A stretch of 64,000 nucleotides of DNA from Nyssa sinensis (lineage: Eukaryota; Streptophyta; Magnoliopsida; Cornales; Nyssaceae). The translations under genes and the position numbers were made by a program. The stretch spans positions 6,675,835 to 6,739,834 of the forward strand of contig CM018051.1 of the NCBI GenBank assembly GCA_008638375.1. Direction: 5' to 3'. This document shows positions 51,276 through 62,500 of the stretch, in pieces. Within the stretch, counting starts at the first letter, position 1. Each line of letters begins with the position of its first letter. The notes under the pieces are model-generated. The model had not been told where the DNA came from. It saw only the letters and a program-made list of their open reading frames with translations, and did no database searches.

Positions 51276-51849
51276 AACCCTGTTTGGTTGTCGGGAACAA
51301 GGATGGAAAGGAAAAGAAAAATTAATCTTAATACTATTCTGGGCTTGAAAGTTGAAATGATTGTTGTTAGATTTTGACTTTTCATTTCTTATATGGTGAC
51401 CAAACGGGGAATTAATAAATACTACAGAAATACATTTCCTCTGATGAAAAATAAATTAAAATTACCTCGATGAAAACTAGAAGAGCTTTGAAAATGGGGG
51501 CTGTCTCGAACATAAAACCTGTATTTTGAGTAAACCATTCAATATCTCCTTCATTTCCCATGTAGACGAAGATTGGGGCATTCTTCTTAGCACCACCCCA
51601 GTATGAGTCGTTGATCAAATATCTTTGTTGGAAGGTTTGGTAGCTGTTTGGATGATAATTGAAGTGATCAAGAACTTGGGTGAAGTATTTTGTTTTGTAG
51701 AGCTTATTTTGGGTGGAAAGAGAGGGTTGTTCAGGCCGAATGATCCCAGAAGGAAATCTGGGTGTAATCTTAGCAAATGAGATGGCAGAAGAAAAGAGAA
51801 AGAAGAGTGAATATAATAAAAATAAGAACCTAATTTCCATTATCTTCAT
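43982..51849 (-). CDS. S28-3: intact serine carboxypeptidase, peptidase family S28
   Basis: Ten exons join on the minus strand to 507 aa: 51849-51466, 51033-50844, 50673-50540, 49291-49179, 49104-48981, 48333-48178, 44848-44693, 44573-44494, 44377-44328, 44118-43982. The signal peptide is residues 1-25 (first ATG; a second ATG three codons on matches the S28-1 start). The catalytic residues are Ser188 (GGSYGG), Asp440 (DPWSGGG) and His465 (GAHHVDLR). The family ending ([15 protein letters not shown]) is kept. Two differences stand out. Exon 2 is six bases longer ([10 protein letters not shown] against DKDVMNAS), and the residue at the exon 3/4 junction is Trp instead of Arg (DFW|SESENCY). Intron 1 carries a second, partial copy of exon 2. 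Intron 6 is 3.3 kb and full of repeats. It is probably functional, secreted or vacuolar, with the same inferred prolyl-carboxypeptidase activity as S28-1. Confidence 0.94.
44415..44476. repeat. GA microsatellite in S28-3 intron 8
   Basis: (GA)n of about 62 bp, the longest GA tract in the array, about 17 bases downstream (gene strand) of the exon 8 donor. In S28-5 the same site is GA plus CA (59968-60005). Confidence 0.9.
45840..46220. mobile_element. Unclassified interspersed repeat in S28-3 intron 6
   Basis: It contains GTTTACGTGATTCGG followed by GCCTACATCTACAGGCATCG, a motif pair I associate with a common eudicot dispersed repeat. It recurs at about 61250-61560 in S28-5, as expected from the block duplication. 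Its ends were not defined. Confidence 0.35.
47118..47545 (+). mobile_element. LTR-like repeat with TATA box in S28-3 intron 6
   Basis: It starts about TGTAGGACAAATATGG. CTCTATAAATATCATG (TATA box) lies at about 47367, followed by TATCAATACAATATT, and the segment ends near TTTGTATCGCATTA. This is the U3-R-U5 look of a plant LTR, without defined target duplication. The duplicated copy is at about 62522-62940. Confidence 0.4.
47552..47581. repeat. TA microsatellite in S28-3 intron 6
   Basis: (TA)n of about 30 bp. A second run lies at about 47910-47937. The S28-5 equivalents are at about 62944-62966 and 63300-63325, where the latter has become TA plus CA. Confidence 0.9.
49817..50040. repeat. 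Two-unit tandem repeat (121 bp period) in S28-3 intron 3
   Basis: Units begin GAGAAATAATTCGAA at 49817 and 49938. Each contains CATGACTATTAAAACTTGAC (with variants) and ends near ATATGAGAAATT or TTATGAGAAATT. Confidence 0.8.
50988..51328. repeat. Tandem duplication of the 5' part of exon 2 in S28-3
   Basis: Unit 1 (50988-51147) holds the first part of true exon 2 and its acceptor plus intron sequence. Unit 2 (51149-51328) repeats it with a TA expansion. The second copy has its own acceptor (TGCAG|CATAGATTC at 51194) and would encode [17 protein letters not shown] before a stop. No donor follows it, so it is a decoy exon fragment inside intron 1. Confidence 0.85.
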
Positions 51850-53298
51850 CTATTTGTAGAAAGAGATAAGAGACTGAAATGGAGATGGAGATGGAGATAT
51901 ACTATCCTCCTACTTTGCCTAATTTGAGAGAGAGAGTGACAAAAGTCTACAAGTTTTACAAAACGAGTGATGGAGAAGGTTCGGCTTTTAGCTGAAATTA
52001 AATAAGGATATGAATTTTCAGAAGAGTTTGAACATGGGGAAACGGTGGGGCACGTGATCTAATGATATTATTTGTTTATTTTTATTTAAAAAATAAAGTT
52101 TATCTAAAAATAAATCAAAAAAAGAAAAAAAAAGTTTGGTGAGATGATAGTATTGTATTATCGTCACGGTGATTTAAGCATCATTGTAAATTTTACATAA
52201 GTTCTACAAAAATAACAAATCATAGTAACACTAATACAATACTACTGTCGCACTAATTTTTTTTTAAGAAAGCTAATAGAAATTTAATATATCGATCCTA
52301 GCCTAATGATAGACTAAGCTTTTAAAAAAAAATTGTTTGAATAGTCTATATCTCTTATTTTTGTTTGTCTATTTAAAAGAAAAAAAAAAAAGAGAGAGAA
52401 TAGGTCTTGACGCAAATAAAAAATTATTTTACTATCATCTAAAAGTAAGAAAAAAGAAGAAGATAAATGATTTTTTTTTTTATTGTTATATAAAGATTAG
52501 GGTTTAATTCGTAAAAATAAAATAATATTTTTTTTATGTAAAAAAATGATACGAAAAATTAACTCTTTCTAAATTTCAAGAGTATCTTGAACTAAGTTAA
52601 ACCTTATTTAAAATCGATAAAAAAAACTCTTGGAAATTCAATTTTAGTAATGGATTCCATAATTCAGCTATAGACCAAAAAGAGAGGTCCAAACCTTTGA
52701 CCATACAACTCAGGCTTCCACCTTGCGACAATAATGGGCAAACGTTGGAATCTTCATTTTCTTCCTGTCTCATGTGTCATAGAATATTTGAGTTGTCCAT
52801 GACCAGTGATTGCATCAACTATTGGAACCAACTTTAGGTTGTTTGGTTATTTCTGGGCAAACCTTCAATTTATTATTCATTTAATTTAGAGGGCTTCATT
52901 CAGATTTTAGGTTCATATCTATTGTTTGTTTGGTTTCCAGTAAATATTATTGCATCAATCCATATAAATTAATAAATTTTTAGGTTAAAATGTTATGTAA
53001 GAGTAAATAAAATCATTGAATTTAAGGGACCAACCAAACAGACTTATTAAATTTTTTGAAAGTTTTCCTCAATAACAATTTTATCAAAATTAAGGCACAT
53101 ATTTCATTAAAAAAATTTAAAACCATTATTATTGTTAGCGTCCCACATCAAATGAAGACAATCTTTATGTTTGATTCATAAAAACAGCACAAGACACCTC
53201 TAATCAGAGAAATGCACAAGACACTCTTGGAGTGGTGTCGTGACTTTTTAACTTTTTAATCTTTGCAATTAACGATAGCGTTCATCAAATTATATTAG
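51850..53298. other. Intergenic spacer between S28-3 and S28-4
   Basis: It contains the S28-3 leader and promoter, with a GGAGATGGAGATGGAGAT repeat near 51879-51897. No gene was recognised. The left edge of the duplicated block is near 53255, where CTTTGCAATTAACGATAGCG begins matching S28-2 intron 9 (CTTTGCAATTAACGGTAACG near 34668). Confidence 0.55.
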
Positions 53299-53899
53299 CA
53301 ACTATGCTATTGGAAAATTTTTTTAGCACCCTGCAGCCAAAAATAAATGAAGTTACCAAAATATGAGAGAGAGAGGGGGGGGGGGGGGGAAGAGAGGATG
53401 GCATCCTACCCCCCACCACTCCAAGGGTTTCTTAAACCATTGAAGAAGATAATATTACTTCCAAACTGCTTCAAAACCCTCTCAATATCCTGCCTCAAAA
53501 CAAACACATCAAATTAAATTGAAAGTTAAGTATGCGTTAATCACCAAAAATGGCCAACAGGCCAAAATTATATATACATATGGTGACTGTATAGAGAATT
53601 TTTGAACTCACAATTTTTTACTAAATTAGGTGACCTATGGACTTTATCACTTATTTATCATACTTATGCAATTTTTAGAAGTGTCTTTTGAACATATGCT
53701 TTTAAACAAAAAAAATTTATTAGAGACATTTTTTTTACCAGAAGCATATTTTCAAAAGATATATTTTGACTTCAAATATGGAAGGCCTCATTTTAATTAA
53801 AATGTAAAAACTTAATTAGTAATGAATTCTTTGATACTTAAAATTTATAGAATCAAAATGCGTCCTTTCAAAACACAATTTTAGAGGTGTCATTTTAAC

Positions 53900-54571
53900 T
53901 AGGGGTGCAAGTCGGGTGGGTAAATCTGACATCAGCCCAAGAAATTATAGGTTTGGACAAAAATATGTGATATTCGAGCCTGAATTTAAATTGAGACAAG
54001 CCTGGACAGGAACCTCGGGTACCCGAACCCGAATTGTCACTACTTAAAACCATATATTTTATACCTCAATTAATATGAACTATTAGATTTCAAAAATGTG
54101 AATGACCGTCCATTTCATTAATATTTTAAACATGTAATATTTATTTTATTATTTAATGGTGTTTACCTTTTTAAATCTATTTTAACTGGAAATCTTTGTC
54201 TGTAGAATATGCACGAAACCCGAATCCGAATTAGAACCCAAAAATCGGAGAAAAACTCAATACTAAGGTTGCGTTTGGATAGTGATTCAGATATTATTTT
54301 TTGAAAAATATTTCTAAAAAATTTGTAATTAATTTTTTAAAAACTAAAAAAATATATTTAGATATGATAATTTAAATTATAAAAAATAAAAAATAAAATT
54401 AATATTAATACCTTACCAAATAAGTCTTTTACATTTTAAAATTAAAAATTTATTTTTAAAAACGTAGACAAATGAAGCAAAGCTTTTTTTGTCGGATTCA
54501 GACTCAATAGTTTGAATCACGGGCTGGACCTGGTCAAGGCCCAAACCCGATTCGACCGAATTGCTATCCTA
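53900..54571. mobile_element. hAT-like MITE in S28-4 intron 7 (copy of the 35415 element)
   Basis: The ends are TAGGGGTGCAAGTCGGGTG and, in reverse complement, TAGGATAGCAATTCGGTCGA. They are flanked by ATTTTAAC (53892-53899) and GTTTTAAC (54572-54579), an 8-bp target duplication with one mismatch. It is longer than its S28-2 counterpart because of later insertions inside it. Confidence 0.75.
54265..54482. mobile_element. MITE-like insertion nested in the S28-4 hAT-like element
   Basis: About 218 bp, absent from the equivalent place in S28-2, beginning AGGTTGCGTTTGGATAGTG and ending AAACGTAGACAAATGAAG. It shares TTGAAAAATATTTCT, TTAGATATGATAATTTAAAT and a TTTTTAAAAACGTA-type end with the insertion upstream of S28-4 (57597-57818), so both belong to one family. 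Confidence 0.6.
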
Positions 54572-55105
54572 GTTTTAACATATGCTTTTTTTTGCAAATG
54601 CATGGATTGGAGAAATAAGTATCATTGTACGTAACAAAAATTAATTAAAAGCATGTGTAAAATACGTACGTGGCCATCAAACTCAGTAGTAATCCAGTTG
54701 GGCCTGGGCTCAATGTTAAAGGCTTGTTTGCAAAAACGGACTGCGTTATTGTAATTCCATTCAGAAGCAGGAAATATACTATCCTCGTTGTTGCCACTAG
54801 TTAGCATTATCATCTCTGTACATGCCTGCAAGGATTCTAAAGAAAGTTGAGAAATATTGCGAAAGTGCTTCTCCTCTGAGGAGCAAAAATTGCTTTCTAC
54901 TAGAGGTAGGGTATTCTCTCAATCATTTGTGTAAGAAAAATGCTAGAAATCCTCTGTTTATATTCTTAATTGTAAATTTAATTTAAAGTGTCATTATGTA
55001 ATACTTTTAAGTTTCACGAAATATAATTTCTAAAATTATTATATCCGGACACATCAATTAGTAATAAAATTTTGGGATATAGATTAAGAATCTCTAGCAT
55101 TACTA

Positions 55106-55151
<46 letters not shown>
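55106..55151. repeat. GT/TA compound microsatellite in S28-4
   Basis: (GT)n followed by (AT)n in the intron upstream of exon 7. In S28-2 the matching site near 36368-36406 has the reverse order, (AT)n then (GT)n. Confidence 0.9.
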
Positions 55152-55155
<4 letters not shown>

Positions 55156-55713
55156 CATTGTTTTTAACTAGCTCAACCCTATAATAGAGCATTCCAAACA
55201 CCAAGCAGGTCGGGCCGAGGGTAGCCCCAAGTAGATAAAGTGTGTATGGGTCTTGGCCTAGATTCAAGTAAACTGAAATAAATATGGATTAATTCTATGT
55301 TGGCCTTTGTTCAGTGAAGTAGTCATGAAAAATGTTAGAGTCAGTTGCGAGTGTAAAAATTTGTGATTTAATTGACGCGTGTATTACACGCGTCAATATC
55401 ATGTGCGCACATGTAACGAGTGATGATCACTCACGACTGATACTAACATTCTTCGTGAAGTCATTTATTCTTTTGTATTAGTTGAATTCTCCTATAGAAA
55501 ATATGATAAAAAAGGTTTGTTTTTTCAAACCATTTCATTGTTATTTTTCAATGAAACTAATCATAAAATGATGAGAAAACAGACATGAATCACTTCTTAG
55601 ATTTTCCAAATAATCCCTTGCCTTTGAGTTGGGTTCAAAACAACTTAGGCTTTATTTGATATGCATATTTGATGAGAGAGAGGGAAAGGACAAAGAAAAA
55701 ATAACTTTATATA

Positions 55714-56167
55714 GGGTAAATTATAATGATTTTTCTTAAGATTTTTGATAATTACACTGATTTTCTTTTAAGATTTTTGAAATTATACTGATCTTCCTCC
55801 GGTCCAATTTTTTTTTTCAAAATGACCATATTACCCTTTTTATGTTTTTTTTTTTTTAAATTTTGACCATTTTTTTTTATTTTCAAATAAATATCAATTA
55901 GAATCTTTTTGGCTAAAAAATAAAAATTATTTATTTAAAATTTAATTTTATATAAAATGAAAAAAAAAACTTTAAAAAAGAGTTATAAAAATGGTCAAAA
56001 TTAAAAAAATACTAAAAGATTTTTTTAGAAGGACAATTTTATCATTTTCAAAAGAAATTAGATTGGAAGAGGTCAATGTAATTTGTCAAAAAAAAAAAAT
56101 TTTAAAAATTACAGAAAAAGTTAATATAATTGTCAAAAATTTCAAAATACGTCAGTATATTTTACCC
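55714..56167. mobile_element. Hybrid foldback element marking the S28-4 deletion junction
   Basis: It begins GGGTAAATTATAATGATTTT and ends with TTTACCC (reverse complement GGGTAAAATATACTGACG), giving inverted ends of about 45 bp. Its left flank matches S28-2 intron 6 and its right flank matches S28-2 intron 2, with exons 3-6 missing in between. Confidence 0.7.
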
Positions 56168-56281
56168 TTTTAAGGATGCTCATGATAGAAATAAAATAAG
56201 AAAGAAAAACATACTTCCTCCATAGGAACCTCCAAACACCACTACAGGAGAATCAATTGCTGACAAATTCTTCTTTAGATC

Positions 56282-56883
56282 TGATACGCCAAAAATATCC
56301 CAACCGACCAGTACATGACACATGTCTAGTCTCGTTCTATAAAACTCGTAAGACAAACAAGTCTGCAAATCTGACATCGGTAAGGGAGGTCTAGGAATTA
56401 TAACTACTTGGTGTACCGATCTCGTTTCCACAACCTCGGTCTACCGACCTCATGGTGATAGGACGGATACAGATAAGAAATGATATCACGAGTAATTATG
56501 ACAAAATTGCCGCCTTCTGACACACGACACACTCTAGTCATGCAAAAGACGGAAAGAGTTTCTAGCCCTACATAATCAGCATGGCCGGTGGCAACTGTGA
56601 CGTGTGTAATCATGATGATATAGTTCCACCGCTTGACCTTGGACTTGATAGTTCTTGTAGCTTATAAATACAAGGAAAAAGGTACGTAAAAAAGGATCGG
56701 AGAAGAGTTGTTTAATTATCTTCTTGATTATTATCTGACAATACACATTTTTATCTCTTCTAACTTAACCATCGGAGTGGCTACCACCAGAGCCCTCCCC
56801 GGTGGCAACCTAATTTTCTTTTGATTCAGGATATACATTAAGAAAGGATTCAAGCTTTGACGAAATCAAAAACTGCAGAATCA
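56282..56883 (+). mobile_element. Solo LTR (family A) inserted in exon 2 of S28-4, target duplication AGATC
   Basis: A 602-bp element begins TGATACGCC and ends GCAGAATCA. It is flanked by AGATC on both sides (56277-56281 and 56884-56888); removing it and one AGATC restores the exon 2 sequence seen in S28-2. It contains GCTTATAAATACAAGG (TATA box, plus strand) and CATCGGAGTGGCTACCACC, and is homologous to 17865-18473. Confidence 0.9.
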
Positions 56884-57525
56884 AGATCAATGATCAGAGT
56901 TGCATAATCTGCCAGCGCCTGCGTTGAGCTCAGATATCCAAGTGTACTTGCATTCATTACATCTTTATCACCCCCAAAAGGAATAGATTTTCCATAAAAC
57001 CTATGCTGCAATTCACATTTAATTTCCAAATCAATAACATATTCAATCCCCTGTTTTTTTTTTTTTTTTTTATATCAGTTGGGTTTTTAATTTTTTATCA
57101 GCCCCGTTTGGTTGTCGGGAACATGGATGGAAAAGAAAAGAAAAATCAATTAAGTTACCTCGATGAAAACCACAAGAGCTTTGAAAATGGGGGCTGTGTC
57201 GAACAAAAAACCGGTATTTTGAGTAATAAACTCGACATCTGCTTCACCTCCCATGTAGACAAACATTGGAGCATTCTTCTTAGCACCACCCCAATAAGTG
57301 TCATTGATCAAGTATTTTTGTTGAAAGGTCTGATAGCGATGATAATTGAAGTGATCAAGGATTTGGGTGAAGTACTTTGTTTGGTAGAGCTCATTTTCTG
57401 TAGAAAGAGAGCTGTTCTGGCCGAATGATGGAAGAAGGAAAAGTTGGTGTAATCTTAGCAAAGGAGAAAGCAGAAGAAAAGGGAAAGAAGAGAATATATA
57501 ATAGGAAAAAGAACCTAATCCCTAT

Positions 57526-59536
57526 TATTTTCCTCAATATGGTTTCTATGGTTTTCAGAGATGATAGAAAAAGTGAGAAACAAAGATGGAGATGTAATTT
57601 TTTATAATTTTTTGAAAAATATTTCTGAAATATGTTTCAGAATTTTATAATTAATTTTTTAAAATTTGTGAAAATGTATTTGGATATGATAATCTAAATT
57701 TTAAAAAATTTAAAAAATATGAAAAAATATTTAATAATATCTTTTGAATTTAGTTTGTCAAACGCGTATTCCGCATTTTGAAATTAAAAATCTGTTTTTA
57801 AAAACATAACCAAACGAGGTACTATCCTAGATTTTGTCTAATGCAAGTTTTAGGGAAAGAGCCATGGAGGAGAATGGAAAAAAATATAGTGGTAAGGTAG
57901 TACTTAAAAATTTTATAGTTATTCAAATCAATTTTAAATATGTGATATAAATAATGTCATGTTATTATTTTAATTTAAAATATTAATTACACGTTAGAAA
58001 TTAATTTAAATTATTATAGAATTTTTTTCATAATACCTTACGCCGCACAATTTTTCAAGGCGTTGGGTGTTAGCTAAAGTTAGACAAGTTCTTTGCCGTT
58101 TTGTTGGTCTATACGTTGACCCAAAAGAGATCTAGAAATAAGTTATTTACGTGGATTAGGAAGAAAGTGTATTGTGCCTCGAGACCACTATGTGACTAGA
58201 TCACCATTCAATATCGAACGACATCTGAATTATGTTCTATTAAAACTGGCAAGGCATAAGTCACACAATGCCTCATGCATAGTGAATAATCCAGAAATTA
58301 CAATTAGGAGAAACAAAATTGTAAATGTCAAACTTTAGAAATTTTTTTATGAATATATAAAAAAAAAATTGGGAGACCAAGTCTTAATTTTTTTAAAAAA
58401 AATCTAATAAAACTAAGGATAAAAAATATAATTTATAAACCTTTTTTGGGGGGGGATATGGCCCTTTAGTTCTCCCTCCCTTCACCTCTGCTTATATACT
58501 AGCAGAGGGTGACATTGTCACGCTGGTGCCTTAGAATACTAAAATCAGACATAATCTAATAACACCCTTTAACACTTATAGAAAAAAACATATAAAAAAA
58601 TTTGGCCATCTCATTACTCTTGTAAACGCAGCATATTGTTAATTATGCACATTAATACTCGTTTAGATTATGACTTTGGTAATTCAGCTTAATCAACTAT
58701 TTTAATGGTAGAATTCATACTAGAGCATATAACTTGTTCGATCAATCAAACAGATTCTTGGAACACATTTGTATTTACCAAGCTTCATTAGGAAAGGAGC
58801 TAAAACCTAGCTAGGGTCTAAATTATATTGGGAAAACCTTGGACTCTTCATGCCTTTCTGTTTCATGCATATGGCCCCATGTTCATTGGTAATTTCTATG
58901 TAAACCTTCTTTTTTTTCTTTTTATTTTTTTGTGTCAAAAAATGAATTTATCAAACTGGGATGCTTAGCATATCCCAGCAACAGAAACCGACAAATTTCT
59001 AGTGACCCTCTTTTCTGAATAGTGAAGAAATTAACTGCTCGCTTATGTGATAGTACCTGAACTACATAAATTCAATGTATCATTTTTTTTCTCTCTTTCG
59101 CTATTATTTTTCACCAAAATTGCCTAGATCGTTAATTCAAAACAAAATCATTATGGGGGAGTAAATTTCATGTATACATGAGCTACCAATGGAGTTATAT
59201 ATGGTGTACAAACAAATAACTTGTATTACAAAAGTACTCATATGAGCATGGTAGTATTACTACATTTGTTTGTCAATTTTTGAAACTTCATTTTCCAATA
59301 GCAACCCATCAAATAATGTGTTATTAAACCTATTTGTATTATTATTCAATGTGAAATTTACTAAGAATTCAACTGAAGGTGCCAGAAAAGACCCAACTTA
59401 AGATGAGGGGTTAATAAATTTGGTGAATGGTAGTATACGTGAGTGTATAGATATAACACAGCTTTGCCAAATACAAGTTGCTTTTAAATGGATATAGAAG
59501 GTAGACTGTGTGTGTATGGGTGTGTAAATATAAAGT
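57526..59536. other. Spacer between S28-4 and S28-5
   Basis: Counterpart of 42107-43981, carrying the former S28-2-type promoter side and the S28-5 downstream flank. It has a short G run near 58448-58455 and lacks the TA microsatellite seen at 43097. No gene was recognised. Confidence 0.6.
57597..57818. mobile_element. MITE-like insertion in the S28-4 promoter/leader
   Basis: 222 bp absent from the matching place in S28-2 (GATGTACTGTCC). It is flanked by GTA on both sides (57594-57596 and 57819-57821), a 3-bp target duplication. It lies about 70 bases upstream of the lost start codon and belongs to the same family as 54265-54482. Confidence 0.65.
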
Positions 59537-62500
59537 CTAGTGAGAAGGATAGGCCAAGCTCTGGTAATATTGAGAGATCCACTTGGTTATGATATTGACC
59601 TCTGTTCTTCTCACATCTCTAAGCCATTCTGGATCTTCGCTTGTTGAGAACCTCAAGTCTACATGATGTGCTCCTATCATAAACCAACACCCATATCTAA
59701 ACATGACAGGAAACATATATAAATGTAATATAGCCTTCGAAATATTATATCGAGGAATGCTACACTTAGTCGTAACGGTTTGAAACTCACAATCAAATTA
59801 GAACTTGCAATACACATCAAGACTTTTCGATCTTCACGACTGACTATAACATTCCTCGTATTATATTTATTAGACACTAACCTTTTTTGGCAACTATGGC
59901 AATTATGCTATTGGATATATTTTTTAGCACCCTGCAGCCAGACATAAATGTACTTAGTTACCAACATGAGAGAGAGAGAGAGACACACACACACACACAC
60001 AGAGATTTGGTATATATCTTACCCTCCACCACTCCAAGGGTCTCTTAAACCATTGAAGAAGATAATATTACTTCCAAACCGCTTCAAAACCCTCTCAATA
60101 TCCTGCCTCAAACAATCAAATTAAAGTTGAAAGTTAAGCATGCATTAATCACCAAAAATGGCCACAGGCCAAATATATATATATAGAAATGGTGACTGTA
60201 TAGACATGTGTAAGATACCCACATGGCCACCAAACTCAGTAGTAATCCAATTGGGCCTGGGCTCAATGTTAAAGGCTTGTTTGCAGAAACGGACTCTGTT
60301 ATTGTAGCTCCATTCAGAGGCAGGAAATATACTGTCCTCATTGTTACCACTAGTTGGCATTATCATCTCTGTACATGCCTGCAAGGATTTCAAAGAAAGT
60401 TGAACATGCATTCTTTCATAGAAGATTGATTTGGGAGGAATTGTTCCTTTTCTTTTTCTAACATTGGAAGAAACAGACTCGTATCTGTTCCGAATTTTTT
60501 TAAGTGAGTCAATTATTGATATTAATTTATAATTCATATAATTTATCAAGATATTATAATTTATAATGGAAAGGATAAATTGTTTTATACATTTCACACA
60601 TCTATTTTTAAAAAAATATAAAAAATTGATTCTACTTATTCAGATTTTACAGAGATTGATTCCCATTACTGAATTTCTACTTTATAAACAATAAATTGCT
60701 AACAATATAAAATTCCAAACAACATTTTTTTTCATAAAAAAAAAAATATTTAATATATTGAACAAATAAAAAAAATTAAATAATGAAAACTTCCTTTCAC
60801 ATTATATGGATATCTCTTGTTTAAATCATTTTAGCATTACTGTATAACAATTTTATTTGGTAATTTTCCAACTTTACCTAAGAAAAAAAAAAGTTAAATA
60901 TTGAAAATTATTATTTGGGTATTTCAGAAATCTAGACATGCTATTTCATAAAAAAACTTTAATAAAAAAATTTGTTTTCAATGAATATGTTAAAACCTTC
61001 CTCTATCCGGGTTCCATATTCTTTTTATTGTCTCTCTTTCTTTCTCTTTTCTCTCCCTTTTTTTTGGGTACATTTCCACACAAAGTATTAAATAATTATA
61101 TTTTTTTAATTACTATAACTAGCCAAGAGGCTAGTCACAATTAGTTTTGTTCTTAACATATGAGGTCTACTTATCCATTGGAACAACTTCTTTGGTAACT
61201 AACGCTGATTCTACTCTGGACACCGGGTTATCAAAGTGATTAAATAAATAATAAATTAATCTCAAACAAGTAAAAATAAACAAAACGTATAGAGAAAATG
61301 CAATATTTACTTAGTTCGGCAAGGTACCTACGTTCATGGGTATCGATGATCAGTCCAATATGTATCAAAAAGATTATAAAAACAAAAAAATTTCAAAACC
61401 CGAAACCCCTTACTGCTATTTTTCCTAAGTCAAAATCCTAAAAATAATAATCTTATATAAGTAGGATACAACATAAGAGACAAAACAACCCAAAAACAAA
61501 AGCGGTTAAAAAAATTTTCTCCAAACCCTTGTATTTTTTGGATCGCAAATGGGTCATCAAGAATTCGAATAAATTCATAACAATCACCCAACATTTCTTA
61601 CTTTTCATGCCCAATCTACATGGTAGATAGAGATGGGGAGAGAAGGAAATTTTGAATTTTTTTAACATAGTATGTAAATTATACTGACAAGAACTAAGGT
61701 AACAGTGAAAGGTGAAAAACATAGCATTGCTCGTGTAGAAAAACCGCAAAAATAATAATTTCCTAAAATATTCTCTTAAAACGCCTCTCTGCATTGATTA
61801 AATTTGTATCCATACTATATTGATTTGAATCTTTGAGAAAAGTAATAATTTCTAATGTTTTGGGATCCAAGGGAACAATTGGAATAGTTTGTAATCATTT
61901 TAAGACCAAACTTTTGCGTATGAGGCACACGCTCATCTCAGATACTTCCAAATGCGCTCTCATTAGCTAAGACTGTTTGTTTCAAACTTACGATAGTGAT
62001 TCACCTTTTAGCAGCGCATAATTGCTTTTTTACAGGGTTCTTCTCCTTTTTCATGCGTTGTGAAGTCCATGGTTAAATAATAATTTTTTTTATTGGCTAC
62101 TAATCCTGAACTATGTCATCAGGATGAAACCCCATAGATATATATTTTTTTTAAATCAGTTCATACGGAACGTTGTTTCGATTTTAATCGAATCACTCGT
62201 TAGTAGACGGTGAAATTAATCCGGATACCAAGTTATCACTATATATATATATATATGTCAAAATATATGATGAGCTGCTAACCACCTGTCTTTTGAGCGC
62301 ATAGTTGTCCAAACAAACTTAAAATATACACAATTATTTACAAATAACGAGTATCGATTAAATTAGGACTAGCTAAAGATTCGTAAATATAACAATATAT
62401 ATATGTAGTGTTAACGTCATTTACATTGGGTGACTCTAACAATCACTTCGGATACACATAATCATCCACAAATCAAGTACATCAGTTAAATCAAGACCCA

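Larger units (their letters stand above)
53299..57525 (-). pseudogene. S28-4: pseudogene derived from S28-2
   Basis: Recognisable parts on the minus strand: exon 1 (57525-57159), exon 2 in two pieces (57005-56884 and 56281-56215), exon 7 (54825-54670), exon 8 (53489-53410) and a clipped exon 9 (53330-53299). Lesions: the start ATG is ATA (57525-57523). Two bases are lost near 57412 relative to S28-2, which shifts the frame, and six more are lost near 57337. A solo LTR splits exon 2 after LIID. Exons 3-6 are absent. Exon 7 has FDGH for FGGH. The last part of exon 9 with its donor is deleted (about 26 bases), and exon 10 with the catalytic histidine is absent. The GGSYGG motif survives in the second exon 2 piece. 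It cannot encode an active enzyme. Confidence 0.93.
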
